The notes under the pieces are model-generated. The model was not told the DNA's origin, ran no database searches, and saw only the letters and a program-made list of their open reading frames with translations. Of a DNA stretch of 64,000 nucleotides, positions 33,872-43,015 are shown one piece after another; position 1 is the first letter of the stretch; every line of letters begins with the position of its first letter. Both the position numbers and the translations under genes were made by a program. Source of the DNA: Sporolactobacillus laevolacticus DSM 442 (GTDB lineage: Bacteria; Bacillota; Bacilli; Bacillales; Sporolactobacillaceae); the NCBI RefSeq assembly GCF_000497245.1, contig NZ_AWTC01000012.1, forward strand, positions 32,421-96,420. Reading direction: 5' to 3'.

Positions 33872-36301
33872 TTACCTAAACGGCACATCTAAATGACAAC
33901 TGCTTAAGTCAATTGAATAACGCAAATCTTGATTGCCGCGAACGGTCATTCCGAAATCGGTCGCATAAATAACAAGTCCTAGTTGATGCCCGGCAGCCAA
34001 TCGGTGGAAGGTAGGCTGCAAATCAATGTCGATCTCGTAGAACTGGTCAGGCTTTAATTCATCAACTTTCCAAGGATTTTCCCGGTTTTGTAAATTGATA
34101 TGGCCTTTCGTGATCATTTTGAATGGTGTGGCGAACTTGGCCGGAGTAAATTCATTCAGCCGATCTTCGCGCCAACGGTACCCTTGATCAATTCCATTCA
34201 TGCCAATTGGGGTTGGCGTTGCATTAAATCGCTTTGCTTCGCCATAATCAACAAGCTGAAAACTCAGCATCCCCAATGATTGATTTGAGGCTGCTTTTAC
34301 GTGAATACGCACCCGGCCATCGATAATCTTGTCCGCTTCAATCGGCTCGGTCTTGAACAACAGGCGGTTTTCACTCAAATCATTTTTCCGCTCCGCCAGA
34401 ATGTCCTGTTCCCATTGATCAATATGATCAGCGTAACGGTTAAAGATGTCCTCCGGAAGGCTATCTTTAATGGACAGCACTTCATGGCCGACCGGAGTTG
34501 AAACTAGTTTCTCGACAGCAAAGTGATAGGTTTCCTTCGGTGTATTCGGCTCAGACCAATCTTGATAAGCGTTCCATGTTTCCGGGGTCACGTTGTCCTG
34601 AACGATCACGTTAGGCAGAAGTTCCTTTGCTCCGTTTTCGATACCATAGAGTTCATGGCTAATCCAGAGGTTGATCATATCCGTATAATCAATGGAGCGA
34701 AACGCATTAATGTAGATGTGCTGCCCCTGGTGCAGGATGATCTTTTTTGTTACCGGAACCTCACGCAATGCCTGCCACAGCTGTTCCACTTGGCCCGGTT
34801 TTACGTTCCAATCGTTCAGTCCATGAACCATGAGCACGTCGCATTTAATGTTCTTCACCTTTTTGAGATAGTTGCGTGCATCCCAAAAGGTGTTGTAGCT
34901 ACCTGATTCACGGTCCATATCGCGCACCATCTGTTTCATCTGCTCAGTAAAAAATTCTTTGATGCGCAAATGATAATCGGCAGCCGCCTTCATTCGGCTC
35001 AGTGTCTCAATTGCCAGCACGTCTGCGTCTTCACCAGGGAATCCGTCAGGTGCAACCATCAAGCCACCTTCGCGATAATAATTGTACCAGGATGAAATGG
35101 CAGCTTCAGAAATGATCGTCTTTAATCCTTCAACCCCAGTTGTAGCAGCAGCTGTTGCCAAGGTCCCGAGATAAGAACGTCCGGTCATCGCGACGTTACC
35201 CGTGCACCACCAAGCCGTAATCGCTATGTGATCCGTGCGATTAGTGAACGCACGTCGTTTGCCGTTCAGCCATTCAATAATGTCGATGGTTGCTTCGGTC
35301 TGTTGCGGATCCCCACAGGTTTGAATACCATCCGAATCTAACGTGCCAATGCCGGCGGAGTATACCGCCGCAAAACCGCGCGCCAAGAAATAATCATTCA
35401 ATGTATAGGAAAATTCGCGACTGAACGTCTCAGTAGCGTATTTTGTTTCTCCGGCAACCGGCCGCGGCTCCGGCAGCACCATTTCCTCATCTTGGTAGGC
35501 AATGTCCTCATAGCTAAGATCATTCGGCTGCTTTTCGGCCAGCAGCACATTGACCTTATGCATGGCTTTGGCACCGGCTTCATCATTGGTGTCTTGGTTA
35601 TACGGGCTAGCTGTAAAAAGTGCCGGTACCTTGAGTCCGTTTTCCGTTTCCGCCGGACGAATAAATTCAACTTTTAGTAAATCTCGCTTACCATCATGAT
35701 CCGAATCAACGGAAGACTCCACGTAAACAACCTCGCGAATCAGTTTGGACGTGTCAAACACAGCTTGGGCTTTGCCATTAAAGAAAAGCGGCTTCTGTTC
35801 TACCGACAAATCATAAAATGGAGCACAATATCCTTGATTGGTCAGTTGATCAAGGAACGTCTGTCCATTCTTCGTATGGGATGTGAGCAGCAGATACCAA
35901 GCATCTAATACCTGATCTTTGTTCCATGCGCCTTCAGCTTCAATCATCGGCAGCTGCATCTTTTTCATCGCAGCCAGTGGATCAGTAATCTCATAGTCAA
36001 CATCCGCTAAAAAACCGAAGAGTTGCAGAGCGATTAAATAGAATACCTCCGCCGTGATCGGCTTGCTGGCATCAAAGTAATCTTTAAGATCAATTTCAGG
36101 GGTCGCTAGATAGTTTTTCAGTTTGACATCATAGTCATGACCTCCTCTAACCTTCAAGAACGCCTTTTTGAGCAGCAAATGATAGACAGCAGCAGGCGTT
36201 AGCGCAACTCTGATTTCATCATCTAAAAAATGAATCTGTTGTAATTCTTCGACCACGGTCTGGTGATCGGTATTAATCCGTGCAAATTGATTGTTTTTCA
36301 T
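33872..36301 (-). CDS. pepX: Xaa-Pro dipeptidyl-peptidase
   Basis: Protein of 809 aa, within the usual 760-810 aa PepX size. It releases Xaa-Pro dipeptides from proline-rich peptides in the cytoplasm. The start at 36301 follows GAGGAG by 8 bases. An N-terminal helical oligomerisation domain is followed by the alpha/beta-hydrolase core: nucleophile serine in TGRSYLGTLA, catalytic aspartate in HGLNDWNVKP, and histidine in HQGQHIY. The C-terminal jelly-roll domain (about 600-809) is complete. PepX is best known from lactic acid bacteria. No cleaved signal. About 290 bases upstream hold nothing recognisable. Confidence 0.95.
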   Translation of the reverse strand: MKNNQFARINTDHQTVVEELQQIHFLDDEIRVALTPAAVYHLLLKKAFLKVRGGHDYDVKLKNYLATPEIDLKDYFDASKPITAEVFYLIALQLFGFLADVDYEITDPLAAMKKMQLPMIEAEGAWNKDQVLDAWYLLLTSHTKNGQTFLDQLTNQGYCAPFYDLSVEQKPLFFNGKAQAVFDTSKLIREVVYVESSVDSDHDGKRDLLKVEFIRPAETENGLKVPALFTASPYNQDTNDEAGAKAMHKVNVLLAEKQPNDLSYEDIAYQDEEMVLPEPRPVAGETKYATETFSREFSYTLNDYFLARGFAAVYSAGIGTLDSDGIQTCGDPQQTEATIDIIEWLNGKRRAFTNRTDHIAITAWWCTGNVAMTGRSYLGTLATAAATTGVEGLKTIISEAAISSWYNYYREGGLMVAPDGFPGEDADVLAIETLSRMKAAADYHLRIKEFFTEQMKQMVRDMDRESGSYNTFWDARNYLKKVKNIKCDVLMVHGLNDWNVKPGQVEQLWQALREVPVTKKIILHQGQHIYINAFRSIDYTDMINLWISHELYGIENGAKELLPNVIVQDNVTPETWNAYQDWSEPNTPKETYHFAVEKLVSTPVGHEVLSIKDSLPEDIFNRYADHIDQWEQDILAERKNDLSENRLLFKTEPIEADKIIDGRVRIHVKAASNQSLGMLSFQLVDYGEAKRFNATPTPIGMNGIDQGYRWREDRLNEFTPAKFATPFKMITKGHINLQNRENPWKVDELKPDQFYEIDIDLQPTFHRLAAGHQLGLVIYATDFGMTVRGNQDLRYSIDLSSCHLDVPFR

Positions 36302-36592
36302 CGACAAAACTCCTCAGCAAATAACTACAGCTAGTATACCATTCATTCAGCATGATTCATGGTCAGGTATTCGTCTTCAGCATCCCTTAATATCCTTTTT
36401 CATTTGGATTGTCCTTGCCCCGTTTGTATCACAAACTCATCTGTTCTTAATCGGTATCGGAGTTCGTAACATGCGCACCTACACTAAGAAGAACGAAAAT
36501 GACCACTACGTTTAAAGATAAGTTTTTGTGCTGCAGATTTTGGCGATTTATGCATTGTACCCCTTGTTTCCTATAGAACACTTTTTCACTGT

Positions 36593-37078
36593 CTAATCCC
36601 AAACTTCATCTAATTTATCCGAATAGAAATGGATTGCTCGTTTATAATTTAGTAATTCATTGTCTGATGTGGTTTCTGCCAAACATTTTAGGAGTAACTC
36701 CATTGCTTTACGATGTTCGTTCAAATTATATAAGGTCATCGAATAAAAGACTTTAAGTGCTCTACTGTTTGGAAATGCTTCAATTCCCTTTAAAAATGTT
36801 TTCTTTGACTTTTCATACGCCCCTAATGTTCGATATGTGCTCCCTAACCCAAGCAAGGCTCCTTCTAACTCGCCTGGGGGCAGCCCTAGGCGTATAGCTT
36901 TTTCATAATAAGGAACAGCTTTCGATTCCTCACCTAATAAATCATAACTCCAAGCGCATTGATAGTTAATTGAGGCATCTTCAGGAAAATCTCGAACAAG
37001 TTTTAGAAGTAATTGGTTAGATTCTTTGTGGTTTCCACTATTTCTTAAGTCAACTGCTTTTTCCAACTCTTTTTTCAT
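36593..37078 (-). CDS. Tetratricopeptide-repeat protein
   Basis: Protein of 161 aa starting MKKELEKAVDLRN. The start at 37078 lies nine bases after GGAG. About four TPR units are visible (INYQCAWSYDLLGEESKAVPYYEKAI, LLGLGSTYRTLGAYEKSKKTF, KVFYSMTLYNLNEHRKAMELL). Resembles small cytoplasmic TPR proteins of Bacillus, with a protein-binding role inferred. Stands alone; 230 bases upstream to the RidA gene hold no gene. Confidence 0.85.
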   Translation of the reverse strand: MKKELEKAVDLRNSGNHKESNQLLLKLVRDFPEDASINYQCAWSYDLLGEESKAVPYYEKAIRLGLPPGELEGALLGLGSTYRTLGAYEKSKKTFLKGIEAFPNSRALKVFYSMTLYNLNEHRKAMELLLKCLAETTSDNELLNYKRAIHFYSDKLDEVWD

Positions 37079-37311
37079 TACGTTCATCTCCAATACTCAA
37101 GTCTGCTTGTTCCACGGTCTCCTGAACGAGGAAAAATTGACTACTTATCTCATATTATTTAGGTGGGACCCTTGTTTTGCATCAAGAGTATACAGGACTT
37201 GGTTATAGTTTCAAGACCTTTTATATTCCGCAGATACTCAATCTAAAACACTTGTTGAAATTTTACAATATGTGTATGGTTAAATAACAAATTAGTAAGG
37301 GAGCATCAGAA

Positions 37312-37698
37312 TTGGAAATACGAAAATCAAATCCTACCAACGTTGCGCCTCCGGTTGCTCAATATTCTCACGTAACTGTAATCCCAAAAGATGCAGAACT
37401 GGTTGTTCTATCCGGTCAAATTGGGAACGATAAAAACGGGCAATTGCCCACAGATATTGAAACACAGTTTGGAAATGCCTTAGAAAATATCAAATCCATT
37501 CTTGAGAGTGAAGGCGTTGATTTAAAGAATGTCTTCAAAGTCAACTTTTGGTTTACTGAAAAAATGGATCGAGAACGCTATTTAGAAGAATGGAGTAAAT
37601 TCGCTAATCAAACGCCACCGGCTACAACCTTGGCTTACGTTTCAGCTTTAGCCAGACCCGAAATCAAAGTGGAAATTGAAGCTTGGGCTGCAAAATAA
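37312..37698 (+). CDS. RidA-family enamine/imine deaminase
   Basis: Protein of 128 aa. Starts at TTG 37312, eight bases after AAGGGAG. RidA (YjgF/UK114) features: HVTVIPKDAELVVLSGQIGNDKNG, TDIETQFGNALENIKSIL, ESEGVDLKNVFKVNFWFT, and PATTLAYVSALARPEIKVEIEA. The usual arginine near the C-terminal motif is present (ARPEIKVEIE). Members hydrolyse reactive 2-aminoacrylate-type intermediates. Terminator directly follows. Confidence 0.9.
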   Translation: MEIRKSNPTNVAPPVAQYSHVTVIPKDAELVVLSGQIGNDKNGQLPTDIETQFGNALENIKSILESEGVDLKNVFKVNFWFTEKMDRERYLEEWSKFANQTPPATTLAYVSALARPEIKVEIEAWAAK

Positions 37699-37730
37699 GC
37701 TGAATCATTCCCATTGCTTTTGGACATTTC

Positions 37731-37760
37731 AAAGGACGCCTTTTCTTGGTGTCCTTTTTA
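37731..37760 (+). terminator. Terminator of the RidA gene
   Basis: AAAGGACGCC (37731-37740) pairs with GGTGTCCTTT (37748-37757) with one wobble, then TTTA. Confidence 0.8.
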
Positions 37761-37793
37761 TTATCAAAACATTGATTCCCAATATAATCCTGC

Positions 37794-37925
37794 CTATGCA
37801 TCCACTGTAATGATTCCAGTTCTAATTATATTTTTCAACTTGGCATCGTTCCATGACCTTTCAATAGCTGTGTCTAAAGCAACTTTATTGTCCTTGAGTA
37901 CAATAAAAGAACTGAACTTCCAAAC
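37794..37925 (-). other. Open fragment, possibly a decayed gene end
   Basis: A 42-codon minus-strand frame ends in VALDTAIERSWNDAKLKNII and RTGIITVDA, then a stop. It looks protein-like, but has no start signal, and I recognise no family. A perfect 11-bp hairpin (37914-37940) overlaps its upstream edge. The rest of 37941-38120 has an inverted repeat CCGGCTGCCC/GGGCAGTCGG (about 38049-38115) and no gene. Confidence 0.25.
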
Positions 37926-38114
37926 TTATTTTGGAAGTTCAATTCTCTCTTAATTAATGTAATCCTCAAGTAAAAATAAAATGAACACTTTTGCTTTCAA
38001 TTCATCCAAAAATATACTTCACAACACGAAATCCTTTCGAGGCTTCCCCGGCTGCCCTTGGTTATCTTCGTCAAGAAAAAGACGCTTAGCCGATTGCGTT
38101 CCTAGGGCAGTCGG

Positions 38115-38157
38115 TAAAAAAAAGGAACCCCTAATGCGCAAGCAAATGGTGTCCCTT
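38115..38157 (-). terminator. Terminator of the small 79-codon gene
   Basis: On the minus strand AAGGGACACC (38157-38148) pairs with GGGGTTCCTT (38131-38122), followed by a run of T (38123-38116). Confidence 0.6.
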
Positions 38158-38189
38158 TCAACTTTTCGTATCGCGACCATATCACAACT

Positions 38190-38429
38190 TTAAAGTATTG
38201 TGTTTATCAAAAATACAGTTGGGTCTTTATATAATAATACATTTAGCGTTCTGACTAACTCAGTAACTTCCTTAGGTGCTTTCAAATCGTTTTCTAAAAT
38301 ACACCAAGAAATTTTATTTATTAAACTATTTAATAAAGGCACATCATTCACTTGAGTACTTAATTCATGCTTATATTCAGTTAACAAGTCGATTAATGAT
38401 TTATGCTCGTTAGGATCACAATGTTTCAA
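38190..38429 (-). CDS. Small helical protein of unknown function
   Basis: Frame of 79 codons with a TTG start overlapping the stop codon of a 17-codon frame (TTGA overlap), so translation may be coupled. It is predicted mostly helical. The stretch LKAPKEVTELVRTLN is reminiscent of enterocin-A-type immunity proteins, but that is weak. It has its own terminator downstream, supporting expression. It could also be one gene with a frameshift near 38429. Confidence 0.5.
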   Translation of the reverse strand: MKHCDPNEHKSLIDLLTEYKHELSTQVNDVPLLNSLINKISWCILENDLKAPKEVTELVRTLNVLLYKDPTVFLINTIL

Positions 38430-38479
38430 TGTTTCTTCTTAGCCTCTATAGCTTTCAAAGCGCTCTTACTCGGCTTCAT
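38426..38479 (-). CDS. 17-residue lysine-rich peptide upstream of the small helical protein
   Basis: MKPSKSALKAIEAKKKH. Its ATG follows AAAGGAAGTGAGCA, a good ribosome binding site. Its TGA overlaps the TTG of the next frame. It could be a real short peptide, a translational coupler, or the first part of a frameshifted gene. Confidence 0.4.
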   Translation of the reverse strand: MKPSKSALKAIEAKKKH

Positions 38480-38689
38480 TTGCTCACTTCCTTTGAGATT
38501 AAAGCAATTATAGATCTTTTTTGAAGCCCCACAACACTATTTATACAGAAAACACAAAACTGTCATTTTCCAGACAAGTATTCCCCAGAGATGCTGACGT
38601 CTCGTCATGCGGCCCATTATTTTTTAAAAATTCAAACGAAAAATTTTTATATAGGACATCAGTTGAGAAAACTTGGTTATTTATTGCCG

Positions 38690-40050
38690 AGATGAATCAA
38701 CGGCTTCGGTGTCCGTTCTCTTACTCCTTGTCTAAAGGAACAAAGCAGCGAACATACGTGCTATAATCAATAGTGAAAAGAGGTGAGATCATGCCTTTAA
38801 AAGGACTAAAAGTACGGATCTATCCAAATAAAGCGCAAAAGATCAAAATTAAAATGAACTTTGGCTACAACCGCTTTGTCTGGAATCAAATGCTCAATAT
38901 GTTGATTGAACGGTATAAAAACAATCCAAAAGCGCCCTTTTTAAATGCTTATGCGTTAAACACTCTTTTACCTGCACTTAAAAGGGAATACCTTTGGCTA
39001 AAGGATGCAGAAAGCACCAGTCTTCAGGCGACCAATCATGACTTAATTGAAGCCTATAAAAAGTTCTTTAACGAACACAAAGGATTTCCTAAGTTTAAGT
39101 CAAAGAAGTTTTTAAAACAGTCTTATCAGTCAAAATGTGTCAATAAGAACATCAAACAAGTGGGGGCAAAGTACATCAAGTTGCCTAAATTAGGCATCCT
39201 GCGTTTTAAATCCGGACGCCCGATTCCAGATAAAATTAAATCCGTAACGATAAAACAATCGTTTACCGGAAAATACTATGCGGTTTTGTTGGTCGAATGC
39301 GAAAACCAAGCATTTGAGAAAACAAATCAGCAAATTGGTTTAGACATGGGCGTCCAGGATCTGCTCGTTTATTCGGATGGCACAAAAGTTCCGACCATTC
39401 GATTTGATAAACGACTTGCCCAAAGAAAGCATTATTGGGAAAAACGATTAGCGCGACGCAGATTAATCGCTCAAAAAGAAATTGCATGGGACAAACACAA
39501 TAAAGTGTTGAATCCAAGAGTTCTTTCTGATTTTGTTAATTACCGAAAAGCCAAGGTAATGGTGGCAAAATATAACGAAAAGATTGCCAATCAACGTAAC
39601 AATTATCTGCATCAACTGACAACGAAGCTGGTCAAACAGTATGATGTGATCGCCATTGAAGATTTAAAAACAAAGAACCTGTTGCACAACCATAAACTGG
39701 CACGGGCAATCGCCAATCAAGCGTGGCGAGAACTACGCCGAATGCTCAGCTATAAATGCGAGTGGTATGGAAAACAGCTCATCGTTGTTAACCCCTACAA
39801 AACATCGCAGATCTGTTCCCACTGCGGGCATGATGATGGAAAACACCCTTTGGACGTCCGTGAATGGACGTGTCCATCTTGCCATCATCATCACGATCGC
39901 GACGTCAATGCTGCGAAAAACATCTTAACAATTGGCTTGGGACAAGCCTTGGTAAAAGAGTTGTCACCTCTACTTTTGCGTCTTCGGACAAAAAAGCAAG
40001 TATGCAATGTTCCCAGAAGCTCGGTACTTTAGTGCCGATGTAGTTCACAT
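38690..40050 (+). mobile_element. IS200/IS605-family element carrying only tnpB
   Basis: The right end is fixed at 40050, because homology with the relic at 9442 ends at the same base. A right-end hairpin (TCGGTAC-TTTA-GTGCCGA, 40021-40038) precedes it. The left end is less certain; a hairpin AACGG...CCGTT at 38699-38717 is a likely left-end palindrome. No tnpA is present, so movement would need a transposase in trans. Confidence 0.75.
38791..40032 (+). CDS. tnpB: TnpB RNA-guided nuclease of an IS605-type element
   Basis: Protein of 413 aa; I chose ATG 38791 after GAGGTGAG. It has an N-terminal helix-turn-helix/RNA-binding part (LKVRIYPNKAQKIKI). The RuvC-like acids are all present: D in GLDMGVQDL, E in IAIEDLKTKNLL, and D in HDRDVNAAKN. 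The zinc finger CSHC...CPSC is complete. TnpB proteins cut DNA guided by an RNA from the element's right end, which preserves donor copies. The protein looks intact. Confidence 0.95.
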   Translation: MPLKGLKVRIYPNKAQKIKIKMNFGYNRFVWNQMLNMLIERYKNNPKAPFLNAYALNTLLPALKREYLWLKDAESTSLQATNHDLIEAYKKFFNEHKGFPKFKSKKFLKQSYQSKCVNKNIKQVGAKYIKLPKLGILRFKSGRPIPDKIKSVTIKQSFTGKYYAVLLVECENQAFEKTNQQIGLDMGVQDLLVYSDGTKVPTIRFDKRLAQRKHYWEKRLARRRLIAQKEIAWDKHNKVLNPRVLSDFVNYRKAKVMVAKYNEKIANQRNNYLHQLTTKLVKQYDVIAIEDLKTKNLLHNHKLARAIANQAWRELRRMLSYKCEWYGKQLIVVNPYKTSQICSHCGHDDGKHPLDVREWTCPSCHHHHDRDVNAAKNILTIGLGQALVKELSPLLLRLRTKKQVCNVPRSSVL

Positions 40051-40066
40051 CATGTTAGCATTCGGA
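39900..40066 (+). ncRNA. Predicted omega (right-end) RNA of TnpB with guide
   Basis: By analogy with known TnpB systems, the guide RNA overlaps the tnpB 3' end and the right-end hairpin, and reads about 16 bases beyond the element end at 40050. The 3' portion is conserved in the relic copy. The 5' boundary is a guess; no expression data. Confidence 0.4.
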
Positions 40067-40103
40067 ATGTAGGAAAAACGAAAACAGGAAGGGAAGAGAA
40101 AAA

Positions 40104-40553
40104 ATGGAGATCAAAATCGAAATGCTTCCAAAATACCGTATCGCATACGTGCGACAAGTTGGTCCATATGGTCATGCAAATGTTCAAACGATGCAACAGT
40201 TAAAGAAATGGGCTTCGGCCAAAAATCTAATCAACAATACATCAATAATTCTTGGCATTTCACATGACAGCCCCGAAACAACGTTACCTGAAAACTGCCG
40301 CTACGATGCCGGTATCGTTATCTCAGACGATTATCAAATGGACGATTTCATTAACGAAGGCGAATTTATCGGTGGGAAATATGCCGTATTCAAAGTGAAA
40401 CACACAGCGGAGGCCATTCAAAAAGCGTGGCGCATAATTTTTTCTGAGTTATCAAACGGTGGGTATCAGATTGATGATCGGCCAATTTTCGAAAGATACA
40501 TCGGAGAGATGGTTGCCAATCATTACTGCGAAATCTGCGTGCCCATAAAATAA
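40104..40553 (+). CDS. GyrI-like small-molecule-binding protein
   Basis: Protein of 149 aa with a strong GGAAGGGAAGAG site before the ATG. Single GyrI-like/AraC effector-binding domain: PKYRIAYVRQVGPYGHAN, LGISHDSPETTLPENCRYDAGI, GKYAVFKVKHTAEAIQKAW, and the final RPIFERYIG. No DNA-binding domain is present. Standalone members (YtkR/SbmC-like) bind drugs or hydrolyse toxins such as gilvocarcin-type compounds. Begins 54 bases after the IS right end, so its promoter may lie in or just past the element. Confidence 0.88.
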   Translation: MEIKIEMLPKYRIAYVRQVGPYGHANVQTMQQLKKWASAKNLINNTSIILGISHDSPETTLPENCRYDAGIVISDDYQMDDFINEGEFIGGKYAVFKVKHTAEAIQKAWRIIFSELSNGGYQIDDRPIFERYIGEMVANHYCEICVPIK

Positions 40554-40633
40554 ATAGCATCCGATTCTCTAATTAAACGGTTTGATGATCAATGCAAATA
40601 ATAACTCACGAGGAAAGAATGCCGTTTTCTGCC

Positions 40634-40668
40634 AAACTACCACTTGCTTTTACCGTGGTAGTTTATTG
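40634..40668 (+). terminator. Terminator of the GyrI-like gene
   Basis: AAACTACCAC (40634-40643) pairs with GTGGTAGTTT (40655-40664); weak T-run follows (ATTGTTTG). Confidence 0.6.
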
Positions 40669-40785
40669 TTTGTTAAATTACATTTCGAAGTGACTCTCTT
40701 GAAAAAAACTGAAACCTATATCTATAATCACAACCGTTAATGGTTTAATTGTTTCCCTCTATACTACTAATGAGTTTCTGAAGGA

Positions 40786-41619
40786 CTAACACATAAATTC
40801 TCTCAACTTTTTCTCTGTAGCGGTCCCGGGTACCGGCGTATAAATACTCAGTCGCAAATCATCGTTTCCCTGTACATCAAGTGAAGTTAGATTAAATTCC
40901 ATTTTTCCTGCTTTTGAATGACGAAATTCAATAAGTACATCCGGTGCAGTATTGACTTCACTCTGTTGCCATAAAGGTTGAAACTCCGGATGCAATAGGC
41001 TCATGTTGTCAATAAACTGTTTATACCAATCATCCTCTACGTAGCGCCCATAATAAACGCGAAAAATGGCCAAAAATCCTCTGACGAAGTGTTCCCAATT
41101 CACAGCGAGCGCTTTTAATTCTTTTCGAGTAAAAAGTAAACGAATAAGGTTACGTTGTTCAATAGGAATTTCTTCAAAATCAAGAAATACATAGGCAGCC
41201 GCACGATTCCAGCCGACAATCTGGCAATAACGGTCAGTGACTACAGCTGGACAATAGTTCAGCGCTTTTAGGATGGTCGTCAGGGATGAAGTAATTTTCG
41301 TTTGCACCGTTTTTTTCTGTACTAGTTTTGCATTCATATCCAGCGCCAGATTGAATAGATAGGTCCGTTCATCTTCTGTCAATTGCAAGGCCGAAGAAAC
41401 GCTGTCCAGTACACTCGAAGAAACTTTAATATCCCTTCCCTGTTCAAGCCAGGTGTACCAGGTTGTGCTTACGTTTGCTAACTGAGCAACTTCTTCCCTC
41501 CTGAGTCCGGGTGTTCTCCGCCTAGATCCCGTTGGAAAGCCAACCGATTGAGGCGAAATTAAAGCACGTTTCCTTTTTAAAAAACTTGAAAGTTCTTCTT
41601 GTCTTGTTTTCTCCCCCAT
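40786..41619 (-). CDS. XRE/MmyB-type transcriptional regulator
   Basis: Protein of 277 aa starting MGEKTRQEELSSFLKRKR; GAGAGGA lies eight bases before. The XRE helix-turn-helix includes RTPGLRREEVAQLANVSTTWYTWLEQGR, a signature of the MmyB group. The C-terminal PAS-like MmyB ligand domain follows (AVVTDRYCQIVGWNRAAA, ending SIYTPVPGT). MmyB regulators bind fatty acids and often control nearby oxidoreductases or lipid genes. It is divergent from a FabF paralogue, which fits fatty-acid sensing. Confidence 0.9.
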   Translation of the reverse strand: MGEKTRQEELSSFLKRKRALISPQSVGFPTGSRRRTPGLRREEVAQLANVSTTWYTWLEQGRDIKVSSSVLDSVSSALQLTEDERTYLFNLALDMNAKLVQKKTVQTKITSSLTTILKALNYCPAVVTDRYCQIVGWNRAAAYVFLDFEEIPIEQRNLIRLLFTRKELKALAVNWEHFVRGFLAIFRVYYGRYVEDDWYKQFIDNMSLLHPEFQPLWQQSEVNTAPDVLIEFRHSKAGKMEFNLTSLDVQGNDDLRLSIYTPVPGTATEKKLREFMC

Positions 41620-41747
41620 CCGCTCCATCCTCTCTATGGTTACTCTGTTACTCATTATACCAGTATAAACAACAACTTGTACTAGGATCATCCAAGGTGT
41701 ATTACTAAACTAACAGATTACAATCATCGCCATAAGGGGGAACCATA

Positions 41748-42989
41748 ATGGAAAGAGTTGTTGTTACAGGAATGGGAATCGTTTCACCACTTGGGAATGA
41801 TGTCCATACGTTTTGGGACAATTTAGTCGCCGGAAAATCGGGTATTCGAAAAATAGATACATTCGATACGGAACCATTTAAAACAAAAATTGCAGGCCTT
41901 GTAAGGAATTTCGATGCAGCAGAGTGGATTGGAAAAAAGGATGCACGAAGGTTGGATCCCTTTTGCCATTATGCACTCGCGGCCGCACAACAGGCGTGGA
42001 AGGATGCCGGACTAGAAAATGACAAGGTAGCACCAGATCGTTTAGGGGTTTATGTAGGTTCGGGAATAGGCGGCATTCAAACCCTGCTTGATAATGCCAA
42101 AAAACTTCATGAACGTGGTCCACGAAGAGTTAGTCCGATGCTTGTTCCAACAATGATTGCAAACATGGCAGCTGCCGAAATAAGTATTAAATGGCAGGCA
42201 TTAGGGCCTTCCATGGCACCGGTAACCGCCTGTGCGATTAGCAATACATCGATCGGCGAAGCATTTAAACTCATTCGCAGCGGTGAAGTGGATGTCATGT
42301 TCGCCGGTGGAACAGAAGCCGCAGTTACAGAACTTTCATTGGCAGGTTTTGAAAATGCAACTGCTTTGTCGTCAAGAAATGATCACCCAGAAAAAGCGAG
42401 CAGACCTTTTGATGAAGATCGAGATGGTTTCGTCATGGCTGATGGTGCAGGAATTATTATTCTGGAATCACTGACCCACGCCCTGAATAGACAAGCGCCT
42501 ATCTATGCAGAGGTAATTGGCTATGGTGCCAGTTCAGATGCTTTTAATATGGTCGCTCCTGAACCAGAAGGAAGAGGCGCATGCTTAGCCATGAAAAAAG
42601 CGCTTGAGGATGCAAAAATATCGGCTGATGCTATAGACGTGATCAGCGCGCACGCGACAAGCACGAAACCGGGTGATTTATCCGAAACCTCAGCGATTAA
42701 ACATTTGTTTGGGAAAAAAGCATACGACATCCCGATCACAGCAAACAAATCGATGACCGGTCATATGTTTGGCGCAACCGGCGGTGTAGAAGCCATTGCC
42801 CTTATAAAAAGTCTTCAAGAAAATATCGTTCCTCCAACCATTAATCAAGAAAAGGCAGATCCTGAATGCGATTTGGATTATACTCCAAATGTTGCTCGCA
42901 AGCAGACACTCAATATTGGACTCTCCAATTCATTTGGATTCGGAGGACATAATGCCGTGCTGATTATGAAGAAATATAGAGTGGATTAA
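41748..42989 (+). CDS. FabF-type beta-ketoacyl-ACP synthase (orphan copy)
   Basis: Protein of 413 aa, full KAS II length. Catalytic triad intact: cysteine in VTACAISNTSIGEA, histidine in SAHATSTKPGD, and histidine in NKSMTGHMFGATGG; the family lysine is also present. The loop after the cysteine (AISNTS instead of ATGTNA) differs from housekeeping FabF, as does SAHATST versus NAHGTST. It stands apart from other fab genes and is divergent from an MmyB regulator, so it is probably an accessory synthase induced by lipid signals. Good AAGGGGGA ribosome site. Confidence 0.9.
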   Translation: MERVVVTGMGIVSPLGNDVHTFWDNLVAGKSGIRKIDTFDTEPFKTKIAGLVRNFDAAEWIGKKDARRLDPFCHYALAAAQQAWKDAGLENDKVAPDRLGVYVGSGIGGIQTLLDNAKKLHERGPRRVSPMLVPTMIANMAAAEISIKWQALGPSMAPVTACAISNTSIGEAFKLIRSGEVDVMFAGGTEAAVTELSLAGFENATALSSRNDHPEKASRPFDEDRDGFVMADGAGIIILESLTHALNRQAPIYAEVIGYGASSDAFNMVAPEPEGRGACLAMKKALEDAKISADAIDVISAHATSTKPGDLSETSAIKHLFGKKAYDIPITANKSMTGHMFGATGGVEAIALIKSLQENIVPPTINQEKADPECDLDYTPNVARKQTLNIGLSNSFGFGGHNAVLIMKKYRVD

Positions 42990-43015
42990 TTAACAACGGC
43001 CTGAAGCCTTTTTTC

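Noticed and set aside
38521..38766. 81-codon frame before tnpB
   Set aside because: It starts at TTG without a ribosome site and overlaps the likely left-end hairpin of the IS; no family recognised.
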